Assembly (NCBI GenBank): GCA_037013495.1
Contig: CM072803.1
Coordinates: 21,969,501-22,033,500, forward strand
Source: Hippophae tibetana
Lineage: Eukaryota > Streptophyta > Magnoliopsida > Rosales > Elaeagnaceae
DNA: 64,000 nucleotides
Reading direction: 5' to 3'
Both the position numbers and the translations under genes were made by a program. This document shows, one piece after another, positions 39,901 through 51,600 of this stretch. The notes under the pieces were generated by a model. That model did no database searches. It saw only the letters and a program-made list of their open reading frames with translations, and was not told where the DNA came from. The stretch's first letter is position 1. Each line of letters starts with the position of its first letter.

Positions 39901-41469
39901 ATTATGATTTTGGGAAGAAAAAGTTTTGTAAGAGAAACTTTTTAGGTGATACTTCTCATTTGTGTTGGGATATTTGAAGATAATTCATTAATTTTAATTA
40001 TATTTAAATTAATTATGAAATGTTTTAGAATTAGTTGGATTTACCTAGTAAATAATGGGATGTCTTCTTTAATTAACATGTTTCTGATATCAATGAAATT
40101 TTAGGTACCATGTTCCACGATCATGGTTGAAATCAAGTGGCAACACTCTTGTTCTATTTGAAGAAATTGGGGGTGATCCAACTATGTTATCTTTTGCTAC
40201 AAAACAGATTGAAAGCTTGTGCTCACATGTTTCAGAATCTCATCCAGTACTTTTAGATATGTGGAGTTCGGATTCAACTGTAACAAGGAAATTAAAACCT
40301 GTATTGTCACTCGAGTGCCCTCTTCCAGATCAAGTTATTTCTACGATAAAGTTTGCAAGTTTTGGGACACCACTAGGATCTTGTGGAAGCTTTAGCCATG
40401 GCCAGTGCACCAGTGCTGGAGCTCTATCCATTGTGCAGAAGGTTCGATATTGTTTATATGCCTCTGTGTGCTTATTTGTGTTGGTTTGAAATTTTTTTAA
40501 GGCTAAACACCTTCTGAGATGCTCAAAAACTTTGACTCGTTTAATACATAAGTATCTTGAAGGTAGTTGGATTTTAAACCTGATAACTCATAAGCCCTAA
40601 ACAAATATTTCAATGCCAAATGGCTGATATTTTTGGCTCAATAACCCCCCTTTTGGAGCAGTTTTTACTTCATAGATGATAGATCATCCTATGTTGGAGG
40701 AAATTAATTAGCAATTTGACCTTTTAAATATTTATTTATGATTTGTGTTATGAGTTTAAAGTCTAAGTGTCTTCGTATTAAAAAGAAAGTTCAAATACCT
40801 ATGTGTTCAATGGGTTAAAATTTTAAATACTTCAAAATTATTTTTGTTAGAAATTGTTAAGAAATTAATTCTTTTAAAACCTTAATTTATTGGAAAGACT
40901 AACAATATTTTTATATATTTATCACTCTCTCACAAGCGTTTGCTTGAACAAAGGACCTCAAGTTTCGATTACATGGTAGAAATTTTTGGGAATCAAATAT
41001 CTTAAAAGCTTATAGAATGTATAAAATTATTATTGATCCTTCTCCTAATAGTTCAAGTTTTTAGAGATTTGGTAAACTTTTAATATGATATCAGAGTTAA
41101 AATCATATGTTCAAACCTTAATTATTTAAATTATTAGTGGTTAGCATGTTGTGTTGCATAGTGTTGACAATTTTCTAAATAATAACTTTTGGAAAATACC
41201 GTGACAACAACTTTTAGTAAGTTATTGTTTTAATTCATTACCAACAACTGAGGTGGCAATTGAGTAATTGTCTTGTTCAACTATTCTGTCACATAGGTTG
41301 TCTGAAGTAAACAGAATTTCCGATGTTGGTTTCTTTCTAACAAGAAGCAACTTTTTAACAGGCTTGCATTGGATCAAAGAGCTGTAGCATTGGAGTATCG
41401 GAGAAGGCATTTGGTGACCCATGCAAAGGGGTAACAAAGAGTTTAGCAGTAGAGGCTTTGTGTACATAA
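30951..41469 (+). CDS. BGAL8: Beta-galactosidase, GH35, BGAL8-like, 19 exons
   Basis: This secreted enzyme removes terminal beta-galactosyl residues from cell-wall polymers and glycoproteins. Exons: 30951-31115, 31232-31327, 32430-32542, 32693-32759, 32853-32945, 33505-33648, 33736-33824, 34293-34398, 34518-34605, 35401-35519, 36299-36457, 36871-37073, 37399-37505, 37893-37993, 38079-38192, 38493-38594, 39265-39476, 40105-40441 and 41362-41469. All introns are GT-AG and the phases join to 2523 nt, or 840 residues, full length for the family. Residues 1-24 form a signal peptide ending SYCA. The GH35 signature [14 protein letters not shown] spans the exon 5/6 join, with acid/base Glu about 182. 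The nucleophile Glu is about 251 in [20 protein letters not shown] lies in the beta-sandwich part. A Cys-rich SUEL-type lectin domain (about 760-840) ends [14 protein letters not shown]. The tail best matches Arabidopsis BGAL8 from memory; orthology is inferred. No break was found. Confidence 0.95.
37090..37335 (+). repeat. Dispersed repeat copy in beta-galactosidase intron 12
   Basis: The words ACACGGATTCTTTTAATAT, TTGTAAATTTTTGAGTACAT, GGGTGTTAGACACGTTCATT and TTCATGAAAAATGAAGA occur in this order. The same order recurs in intron 15 (38240-38460), and part recurs inverted near 60.9 kb. This is a non-coding dispersed repeat of unknown class. Confidence 0.65.
38240..38460 (+). repeat. Dispersed repeat copy in beta-galactosidase intron 15
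   Basis: The segment reads TACACGGATTATTTTAGAAC, then CATAAATTTTTGGATATG, GGGTGTCTGATATGTCC and ATCATGAAAAATGAAGAG. This is colinear with the intron 12 copy at 37090-37335. Confidence 0.65.
40980..41135 (+). mobile_element. TRIM-like LTR fragment in beta-galactosidase intron 18
   Basis: CCTTCTCCTAATAGTTCAAG leads to an LTR-like end, followed by ATGATATCAGAGTT at about 41085, a decayed Met primer site, and then TATGTTCAAACCTTAATTAT. The same layout occurs in PDX2 intron 2. It is a broken fossil; limits are approximate. Confidence 0.55.
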
Positions 41470-42620
41470 AATGCCCTTTTACAATATTGTGATTGTGATT
41501 GGTACAGAAGTAGCTCATTCTCCCATTTCTGAGTGATTGAATAAAATTGTTACCTTAATTCTCAAAGTAAAAATATACTTTGAGAAATCAAAGTTATGTA
41601 GAACTGTAATCCTGCAGAAAAAATACAATATATAACATTTATTACAAATGCTAATAATGATCTATCATTCGTCTGTGTTTTTACTTTTGCCCCATAAATG
41701 TGCACCGATATGGCTCCTTAATTTTAAGAAGTAGGTCATAGGTTCAAATACCCGCATGACCAAAAAAAAAAAGGGGAATAAACTTTGTCATCTCATTTAG
41801 AGATGAAATAAGTTAAAATTTTGATACTTTAACCACTTTTAATGTCTTTAATTAAAATAGGAGATTGGGTTAATCCTATTAAAAATAATAAGATTGAAAA
41901 TAGTAATTTTTTCTAAATGGGATATTAGAAAATTCTTTTCCAAATGAAAACATTTTACTAAAGTTAAACAAAGACTTGAAAAAAAAAATTCAGTCTTAGC
42001 ATGCCATTTCATACAAATCAAGAACACTGTAAATAAAACTTTATACAAGGTTTAGTTCATATAAATCTCGAAACTGATCACAAATAGCTTCCAAGATAAG
42101 CATACGTCATCCTACCTAAGTACTCTTGCTCGAATAATAGCACCTCAATCTCTAAAGTATGAAATTGATAAAATAAGGAGCAGATCATGTAAAGTTCTTG
42201 GGGAGATTTTCATAGACAATTGCCTAGTTTCCTCCCTTGGCTACATGGAATTAGAACATTATACCATAACCACAAAGGAATCCTCTTTTTTTTAATTTTG
42301 ATTTGGACGTGCTAATCTTACAAGTGATTTGAATACAACTGCTTTAAGAGAAACAGAGGTTTTTTATTACAAACACCTATAGTTCTTAATGGTTATATGT
42401 TGATACTCCATTTGATCATATTAATGCACTTTGTGAATGTATCTATAAACTTTATGTAATTAATTTTTTGTTCTTGACCATATCAAAAGGTTAAGAAAAA
42501 AAATACTATGAAAAAATTGATGATAGTCTAGAGGTTTTTAAATTATTGTGGGAAAAAAATGCAAAAATATATTTTTTTTAAAAACAAAATGTAGGAAAAT
42601 CATTATGTTAGTTACTTAGA
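41470..42620. other. Convergent 3' intergenic region between BGAL8 and PDX2
   Basis: Both neighbouring genes end here on opposite strands, 1151 bp apart. It holds the BGAL8 3' UTR and, on the other strand, the PDX2 3' UTR. No coding signal was found. Confidence 0.6.
41540..41545 (+). terminator. Candidate polyadenylation signal of the beta-galactosidase gene
   Basis: AATAAA lies about 70 bases after the stop codon at 41467-41469 and is followed by T-rich sequence, as expected for a plant near-upstream element. Confidence 0.5.
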
Positions 42621-45600
42621 CTATTGAAATACTGGGAGGTCAGGCCTTTGTTGATGGCTTAAATGTGACTCTACTCCAACACCAACTGCAACAATACTTG
42701 TTGAGGCTTCTTCTCCAACCTCATTTATCATCTTCAAAAAATAACTATGCCTGCATAATTTTAAGCATACTTAGAATAACATAAGATAAAATATAAAGGG
42801 AAAAATTACTACAGAGTCCCTAAAATTTTCAAAAATTACAAAAACAACCCTCTAGTTTGGAAAATAAGCAATTATTGTTAGAGGTAAAAGTCTTACATTG
42901 ATACAATATAACATTATAATAGAATTTATAAGAAACATGAGCCTTTTTACCCATTAGGTTAACCTTTATTATTGTTTTATTAATATCTTCCCCTAATTTC
43001 TTGTTTTTCTTGCAAATATCTCCCTTGAAAAAGCAATTAACAAGGAAGGCATTCAATTGTTATTTTTAAAACTTATTGGTTTTTTTTTTTTTTTGCTATT
43101 TCAGAAAATATGGAGGGAGATATTTGTAATTGGCTCAAATATAAATTATGAGAATCGATGGCCGGCAAGAAAAGAGATGTTACCATCGAGCGTCTGCGGT
43201 GAGTTCAGGGTGGAAAGCAGTCCCCAGCAAGTTTCCTTGTCTTACTGCCACAATTACTTTATCTTTGGATCCATTGTTTCCCTGATATATCCAATTATCA
43301 GTGAGTACATTCAATGAGAAGAAGATCAAAATCAATTATTTCTTACAACCAATTCTAGTGATAACAAACACAATGCAACTTGGTACTTGACAATTAAATG
43401 ATACTATAGTTTCGACCGCTTCTCCTTTGGCTTGAAAGTGGTTTCAAATGAGTTAAAAGTGTTTTAAAGGTGCTGCTTTGCAATCTCTAAGAGTAATGAT
43501 TTCAAAATTTTGGGAAACAATATTTGTACTTTTAAGAGAAGTAGTTTTGCATGAATGTTTCCATTCTAAAATAATTATTAAAATACCATTCAAACTCATT
43601 TATAATAATTTTATATCAAATGCCTAAATATTTCTCTTGTAACCACTTTTGACCAAAGCGATTAATTTTCAACCACTTCTATTGAAACCATTTCTTTAAA
43701 AAAAAAATTCAAACGGGTGGGTTTTTCACACAGTGAAAAGAGCTGCACGTTAAACTCTATAACAAGAGCTCCACAACATATACCAATAGACTAGGAACTT
43801 TGAAGCATGAAGTCACCAACAGTGCTTACAAGAAAAAATTCAAAGTAACGTCGAAATGTCACAAGATAATCAAACTATCGTCCGTGTATTTTAGACAGAG
43901 AACTCATGAGTACAACCACAAATGCAAATCAATGGTTCCAGTGTACATAGAATTTTCCTATCCTAATCATTCTTAGCTTGTCAACAAAAAATATCTTCTT
44001 CTATGCAGAAGAACCACTAATTCTAAATCAAAATAAACCAATCTTGCAGGTACCCTTCAGATACTATAAGGAATCGGCCCAATCCCATTGCGAGGACATT
44101 GGTCCTCCCTTAGGTATGATTAAATTACACTGAAGACTTTACGACTTTATGATGCCTGAACCCCTTGACCTTGGTTTATGACACTCCAAACCATGGACCC
44201 TGGTGCACAGAAAAGTAAGAAAACATACCTTGTATGAGCCAGACCAGTACTAAAGTACAATCAATGGCCCTAAATGCATCCCCTGAGACATGTGGCATAC
44301 ATCCAAACATGCAGGAAGCATACCTTTGGACTTAGCTATCTCTTATGACTTATCCTGAGAGTTTCGTAAGTTCCAAAGGTCCCTAAACTATTGAGCCAAA
44401 CAAAGCTTGTGCACGGCTAGAATTATGCACTGCTCAATAGAAATTTGAAGCACAGGATGAACATATTACTGACTTTTGCAATCAAATAATGTATGGATAA
44501 ATCTAACATGGGAATAACCATTTCAATTTTTAGGAAGCAGCCAGATATGAGGTATTCGAAAACTGATAATGATTATCCTATATATGAAATAAGCAGCCAG
44601 ACACAAAACATAAATTTCAACTTTCAAGTGTCACAGAATGCATGAGACCGTCTTTTGAAATAAAACAAAAGATTTTCTGTATTAGAAGCACATATGGCAA
44701 ACCTCTTCGGCTTCAACAGTAGGGTTTGAATGAGACTTGGATAAAACAGGACATTCAGCCAGAACTTCAACTCCTGGTCCTACTTCAATGATAGCAGGAG
44801 CTCGGATGAAAACTCCACGGAACATTTCAGGACCACCTTCCTTGGATGCAAGCTCTGGAACTGAAAGATCTGCCTCGAAGCTCTGAATCTAAATTACAAA
44901 AATGAAATATTAAAAGGAAAGAAAATTTAAGGTTACATTTTGTGAAGTGTTTTGTTTTCTATTTTTCACATTCAAGCTCAAGTTTTTAAAATTAGTGTTG
45001 TTTGAAAACTAGCTTTGCTTTCAGTTTTCATTTTTAATTGGAATTGAGTTGCACATTGTAACCTAATTTTACAACTTGAGGAAAAAAAAAGTTTCAAAAC
45101 TTGTTTTCTGTTTTTAGATTTCAAAACTTCCACCATTAAATTTCAAATTACACTCTAACAACTCTTTTTCGTGAAGATCATGGCTCTATTAAGAATTTAG
45201 TGTGTTAAGATCATAAAATTCATAATGCATATTGAAGAAGAGAATTGGCTATTAAATAGCCTGGTACAATAACTGAAAATCAGAAAAACAAGCAACTCAC
45301 ACAACCACTTCCTAAGTGTGTGCGTGGTAAACTACCAAGAACAATTAAAAAAACAACTAACACTTATGCCTTAACAATAGGGATTTATTAAGCACACCCT
45401 AACCACCTAACATAAAGCAGCTAATATAATGCAGTTCGGTTTAACACCCTCCCTTAAACTGATGTTAGTTAATAATCAGTTTACATCCATGAACGAGCAT
45501 AGTCCCATTAATTTGCGCAGCTTTACGAATGTATCAAGCTTCAAAGGTTTTGTCATCACATCTGCAACTTGTTCCTGAGTATTGCAGTAAACTAACTGAA

Positions 45601-48600
45601 CTGTTTCATCCTTTGTAAGTTCACGAAAGAAATAAAAGCGTACATCAATGTGTTTGCTACATTCATACATTATAGGATTCTTTGTCAGTTTGATAGTTAA
45701 GTTGTTGCACATTAGATAGTAGTAGGGTTGCTTTGTGTATAGCCAAGCTTCTCCCACATCCTTCTCAACCAAACTGCTTGGAAAACACATGCAGCTACAG
45801 TTATAAACTCTACTTTTGTAATAGATAGAGATACTATAGGTTACTTTTTAGATAACCAAGATACTGCACCTGAACTGAGTAAAAATACGTATCATGAAGT
45901 TCTTTTCCTATCATCCAAGTCTCTTACGTAGTCACTATCTGTATATACAACAAGTTCGTTGTTTCCTCCCTTCTTATGGAACACTCCATAATCATTTGCT
46001 TCTTTCAAATACCTTAAGATTTTCCTTGCTGCCTGTAGATGTATCTTTGTAGGATGTTCCATATACTTACTAATAAAACTAACATCGAACATAACATTTG
46101 GCCGTGTAGCAATCAAATACATAAGGCTTCTTACTATTTGCTTATAATAGGTGTTATCAATTTTCTCACTAACTTCATCCTTCTGAAGCTTTTCTCCTGG
46201 ATTAATTGGATTATGGATTGGATTGCTTTTGTCTATTCCAAATTTTTTTAACACTTCCATCACATACCTTTCTTGGTTAATGAAAATTCCCTCGGTCTTT
46301 TGCATCACTTCAACTCCAAGAAAATACCTCATTTTTTTCTATTTAATCATATCAAATTCAATCATCATGAATTTTTTAAATTGAATAAACATAGACTTAT
46401 CATTACCAATAAATATGAGATCGTCAACATACAAACTTATCATCAAAATTGTACCTTCAATATTTTGTTTGATGAACAAAGTGGGTTCATGAGGACATTT
46501 TTCAAAGCCTCCCTTCATAAAGTATGATTCTATGCAACTGTACAAGGAGCTTGTTTCAATCCATAGAAAGCTCTCTTCAGTTTGTACACTTTCTATTCAT
46601 TCCCTTTGACTTCATATCCACGTGACTGCTCAACGAACACTTTTTCATTTAATTCATCATACAGAAAGGCAAATTTTACATCTAATTGATAGATGTTCCA
46701 TCCCTTTTGAGTTGTAAGTGCAAGTATTAGCCGGATAGTTTCTAGTCTTGTTACAGGTGCAAAGACTTCATTGTAATCCATTCCATATTGTTAAGCATAC
46801 CTTTTTACAACGAGCCATGCTTTGTATTTGTTTACTTCCCTGTTCTCATTAAATTTTGTTTTATACACCCATTTCACACCAATTTTCTTTCCTCTTAATG
46901 GTAAGTATGTCAATTCACATGTCTCATTTTTTTTCTATTAACCTTATCTCTAAATCCATGGCATTTCTCCATTTTCACACTTCATAACTTCTTCAAAACA
47001 TATTGGATCAACAGTTGTAAACATAGCTAAGTTAATCATGTCTTCTTCAGAAAGTCTTTTTCCACTTTCATAGTCCCTCATCTAAGTAGGTTGTTGTTTG
47101 TTTCTTTTTCTATCTGATTTTGGTGAGCTTCCACTGGCCAGCTCATTAATGTTTTCAACTTCCTCTTTCGTTTCTTCATTGGTCTTTGATTCATTGTTTT
47201 CAACATTGTTGTTTTTAGCATTGTCTTGTTCATTTCCCCACTCCAAATTGACTGCCAGTGTCTCCTCATGCTTTTTATCCCAATCCCAGCTTTGATCCTC
47301 TTCGAAAATGACATCTCTGCTCACAATGATCTTTTGAGTAGCTAGATTATACAATTTGTATGCTTTTGATTCTTCACTTACTCCAAGTAGAACATAGCTC
47401 ACACTCTTGTTATCCAACTTTGTTTGTTTCTCATCAGGTATGTAAACATGAGATACACATCCAAGAATTATAAAATGCTTAACTGATGGCTTCACTCCAT
47501 TCCATGCTTCTTCTGGAGTCTTATCTTTCACAGCAAGGATTGGATATCGATTCAGCACACAAACTGCCCCAGTGTACTACCTCATGCCAAAAAGTTCTAA
47601 GAATCCTCTTTTCATAAAGCATGCTCCGAACCATGGTCATAATGGTTCTGTTTTTCCTCTCTGTTACCCCATTCTGATGTGGAGTGTATGCAGTGGTTAA
47701 TTGTCTCTTTATGCCATTCTCATTGCAGAAAGACATAAATTCTTGGGATGTGAATTCAACTCCTCTATCAGTACGCAAACTCCTTATGGATTCACTTGTT
47801 TCTTTTTCCATGCGGTTCTTAAAATTTTTGAAAGTATCAAAAGTTTGTGATTTTTTTGCTAAAAAATACACTTGTATTGCGACTAAAATAATCAAATAAA
47901 GGTGATTAGATACTTTTTGTTGCTATTTGAAGTGGGTGTAATTGGACCACATATATTAGTATGAATTAGCTGCAGAACTTGAGATGCTCTCCACATGCTT
48001 TCTTTTGAAAATGGATCCCTTTTTTGTTTTACCACAAAACAATTTTGACAAATCTTGGAGGGAGTTTTAAGTTGAGGTAAGCCCTTCACCATCTCTTTAT
48101 GCTCAAGGTTTTCAAACCATTGAAACTTAGATGTCCATATCTACAGTGCCATAACTGAGCTAGATCTTTGGTGATAGTGTAGAAACAAGTTGTCATATCT
48201 GGTTGTAGAATGAACATTCTATGTGAGGACATTTTAGTCTCCATAATCAGCCCTCTTTTCGAGTGAAAGATTTTGCATCTTCCATTTTGAAATAAGATTG
48301 CTAGTCCCTTTTCTTGTAGCTAATCAATGCTCAACAGATTAGTCTTCAATTCAAGTACATAAAATATTTCGATGATAATCTGTGAGATTTTATTTGATTG
48401 AAATCTCACATTGCCTTTTCCTTTGACTACCATGCTAGTGTTGTTTCCAAGATTTATAGTTTCTCTGAAATTTTCATCTAAATCAGAGAACAACTCTTTC
48501 TTTCCAGACATATGGTTACTACAACCTGAGTCAAGAAACCACATATCTTCTTTTGTTGCTTAGCTATTCTCCATATATGTCATCAAAAGCATTTCTTCTT

Positions 48601-51600
48601 GGACTTCTGAATAATTTGTTTCCTTCTGCTTGCTTGGACATTCATATTGATAATGTCCAAGCTTATGACAATGATAGCATTCCATAATGGACTTATCAAA
48701 ACTTGATGAACCTCGTCCTCGACCACGGAAACCTCTACGACCTCTTCCTGCTACCTGATCTATCTTCATAGATTACCTTCAAAGCTTTCTCTTAAGTGAT
48801 AGGAAAAACCATGTGTTGTTCATGCATCAACAGATTGCTTTACAACTGATCAATAGTTAGAGCATCAATGTCATTTGACTCCTCAATTGAGCAGACAACA
48901 TAGTTGAAGTTTAGAGTCATGGATCGTAAGATCTTCTCAATGATAGTAACATCTTCATCTACTCACCATGGGTTCTCATCTTGTTAGCTATGGTAAGAGT
49001 TCGAGCAAAGTAGTCATTCACCGTTTCTTCTGCTTTCATTTGAAGAATCTCGAACTCACTACTAAGAGCTTGTAACTGTGCTCGCTTAACTCGTGTTGTT
49101 CCTTGACATTTCTGCTTCAAAGAATCCCAAATGCTTTTTGTTGTATCTTTGTTCAAGATCGTCTCTAAAATTGATCTGTCAATTGCTTGAAAAAGATAAT
49201 TTTTTGTCTTCGGATCCTTGAGTTTCTGATCATCAATGGCCTTCCTTTCTCCCTCAGTAAGAACAACAACTTTAAGCTTTGGAATTGTTGGCTGAACAAA
49301 GTTGTTATCGGTTGCCATCTATGTATCACTCTCTTGAGAGGACTACTTTCTTTCAAGTCTTGATCAAGCCGTTTTAAGGATGGCTCTGATACCAAATGTT
49401 AAGAATTTTATTGTGCTAGGATCATAAAATTCAGAATATATATTGATGAAGAAAATTGGCTATTAAATAACCTTGTACAATAACTGAAAATCAGAAAAAC
49501 AAACAATCCATGCAGCCACTTCCTACGTGGTAAACTACCAAGAACAATAAAAAAACAACTAACACTTATCCCTTAACAATAAGGATTTATTAAGCACACC
49601 TTAACCACCTAACATAAAGTAGCTAATAATGCAGTTCGGTTTAACAGGCTCACCTCTTTTCCATCGTCGTTCTCCTTAAAAAAAATTAAAATTTAGAATG
49701 TAAAAAGCAATAGAAAAATGAAAACAGAAAATCAAACACGTTTTTACCAAACAAGTTTTATGTGTTATGTATTCGTATTTTCGAAAACAGAAAACAGGAT
49801 TTGTTACAAAATGAGTTTATGCTTTCTATAAAAAATTAGTTTTAAACACAAAAAAAAAAATTGAAAACATAAAGAGCCCTAAGATATTCCACTAGCTACA
49901 ATGATGGGCATTCTGAAAAAATTCCTCACCTTTCTATTTCGTGCCTTTTTTTAATAATTATACCAAAATATGAAGAAGGATATCCAAGCTAAAATACATT
50001 TAAATGCAATATAACTAAGTCTAGATATTAAGGTGCAGAGTTTATATTCTTTACCTGACTACCAAAGAAATTTCTGTGAACCGTGCAATCCAGGCCTCCA
50101 ATCAATTCTTGTCCTCCTTGTTTTTGTCCTGAAATTACATCCCCCCTTCATGTTCATTTTAAAACACTCTACGTGCAATTATTTTGACTTTGATGGGTAA
50201 AAATCAAAGTGAAAAAGTAAAGGAAACAGCTAAATAAAGAGTGGTGCATACAAGGAGAAAAAAAAATTACCTGTAGCATTGTTTGCCAAGAAGATAAGAC
50301 CTGCACAAGTTCCCCATACAGGCCTTCCCATTTTGACAAATTCACGCAGGGAAGGAAACTGTACAAATCATTGTATAATTAAAAAGAAAAAAAGAAATGT
50401 GGGACATGTGTATAAAAGTATTGTTGATCCTTCTCCTAATAGCTTAAATTTTTGGAATGATTAGTTTTCCAATAACTTTTAACATTGTATTAAAACTTGA
50501 GAACCTGTGTTCAAACCCAATAACTCCAATTGTTAAATTTCAAGTATTGAGTGACTGCTCACACTTTTGCAGCAGTCATAAATGTAAAAAAGTATTATTG
50601 ACCTTTAAATTTTTGGAAGAATTAATTTCAAATAATTTCTAACACTTGGCAATGAGAAAAATGCCATAACATAAAGTACACCATTTTCATTACTACTAGG
50701 AAACAATTGTTTTAGGAATGCCGTAGACAAAACACAAGTGACAAGCTTTATGGTCTCCTTTAGAAGAACTATCCCACTACAAACAGTGACAGAAAACAAA
50801 AGACATACTGATCAATTAAGAAAGTTGAACATTCAAACTAAAGCTTTTGCCTTTCTTTTTTTACTCTCTTTATTCTGAGCACAGTGGCCACAAGGCTTGC
50901 CAGTACACTGTTTCTGCATTATTTGAACTAAAAGAGGATACCATTTTTAAGACAATAACCCTATTCTAGGTCGCACATAATTAGCAAAGTGTAAATAATA
51001 CATTTCTTTAGTTACAGAAAGTATGTCAATTGCAACTCATCTAGGCAATTTCGTCACCTGCTTCTTATAAAAATTTAAAAAAACTTGATTTTATTCAAAC
51101 ACAAACTCTCCAAGTAGAAAATTTTGTATAATAACTTCCAGGAACATGAAATGAAATACACTCTAATTTTATATGAGATAGTTATTTACACGGTCTCATT
51201 TTTGAACTCCTAAAAAAACATGTTTTACGTTATGGAAAAAAACGTGTACCGTATTTTTTAACATGAAAAAAATACATGTTTTTCACATCGTACAATAAAA
51301 ACATATCTTTACATGCATGTGTGTTAAAAATGAAATTTTATCTACAAAGTAGATTATGACATGTAATTAAATCAATGAAATAATGTTAAAAAAATCTAAA
51401 AACTATTTTCATGAATAAATATAACTATATAATGATAAATATAGAAAATGATAGCTAGATCTTTTCCATCATCATCTATCATGATATCAAAGATGGAGGT
51501 TCTATGTTCAAATCTTAGTAACTCTAAATGTTAAATTATAAATATTTAACCACCATGATACATAGAGTAGACACTTGTGAGAATGATAGATGTATAAAAT

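Larger units (their letters stand above)
45187..49646 (-). mobile_element. Ty1/copia LTR retrotransposon fossil in PDX2 intron 4
   Basis: Paired LTRs (260 and 250 bp) and a 5-bp target duplication GGCTC (45182-45186 and 49647-49651) define it exactly. On the minus strand the parts are gag (about 48560-49320, with [14 protein letters not shown]), protease (about 48320-48545, [13 protein letters not shown]), integrase (about 47500-48100), RT (about 46340-46790, with [19 protein letters not shown]) and RNase H (about 45480-46330). The Met primer site is a 12-of-12 match. It is broken, with several breaks. The LTRs differ at roughly one site in ten by eye, so it is an older insertion. It lies in the same sense as PDX2. 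Confidence 0.95.
44925..49880. repeat. hAT-like MITE in PDX2 intron 4, split by a copia element
   Basis: The left arm (44925-45186) reads AAGGTTACATTTTGTGAAGT, then GTTTTGTTTTCTATTTTTCA. The right arm (49652-49880), reverse-complemented, reads TTAGGGCTCTTTATGTTTTC and further in CGTGTTTGATTTTCTGTTTT. The arms are imperfect inverted relatives around the copia insertion. The left arm is also colinear with 10028-10250. No coding was found; class and exact ends are uncertain. Confidence 0.45.

Noticed and set aside
43057-43317. An 86-codon plus-strand reading frame between BGAL8 and PDX2 exons
   Set aside because: It is the antisense shadow of PDX2 exon 6 (43184-43281). The minus strand gives the conserved [20 protein letters not shown] segment with good splice sites.
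44703-44888. PDX2 seemed to lack an exon between exon 5 and the FHPEL exon
   Set aside because: Exon 5 ends AEE in phase 0 and exon 6 starts [11 protein letters not shown] in phase 0. The joined length (252 aa) matches the family, so no extra exon is needed.
49383-49394. TGGTATCAGAGC-type words as parts of tRNA genes
   Set aside because: They lie directly inside LTR ends with no tRNA arms around them, so they are primer binding sites.
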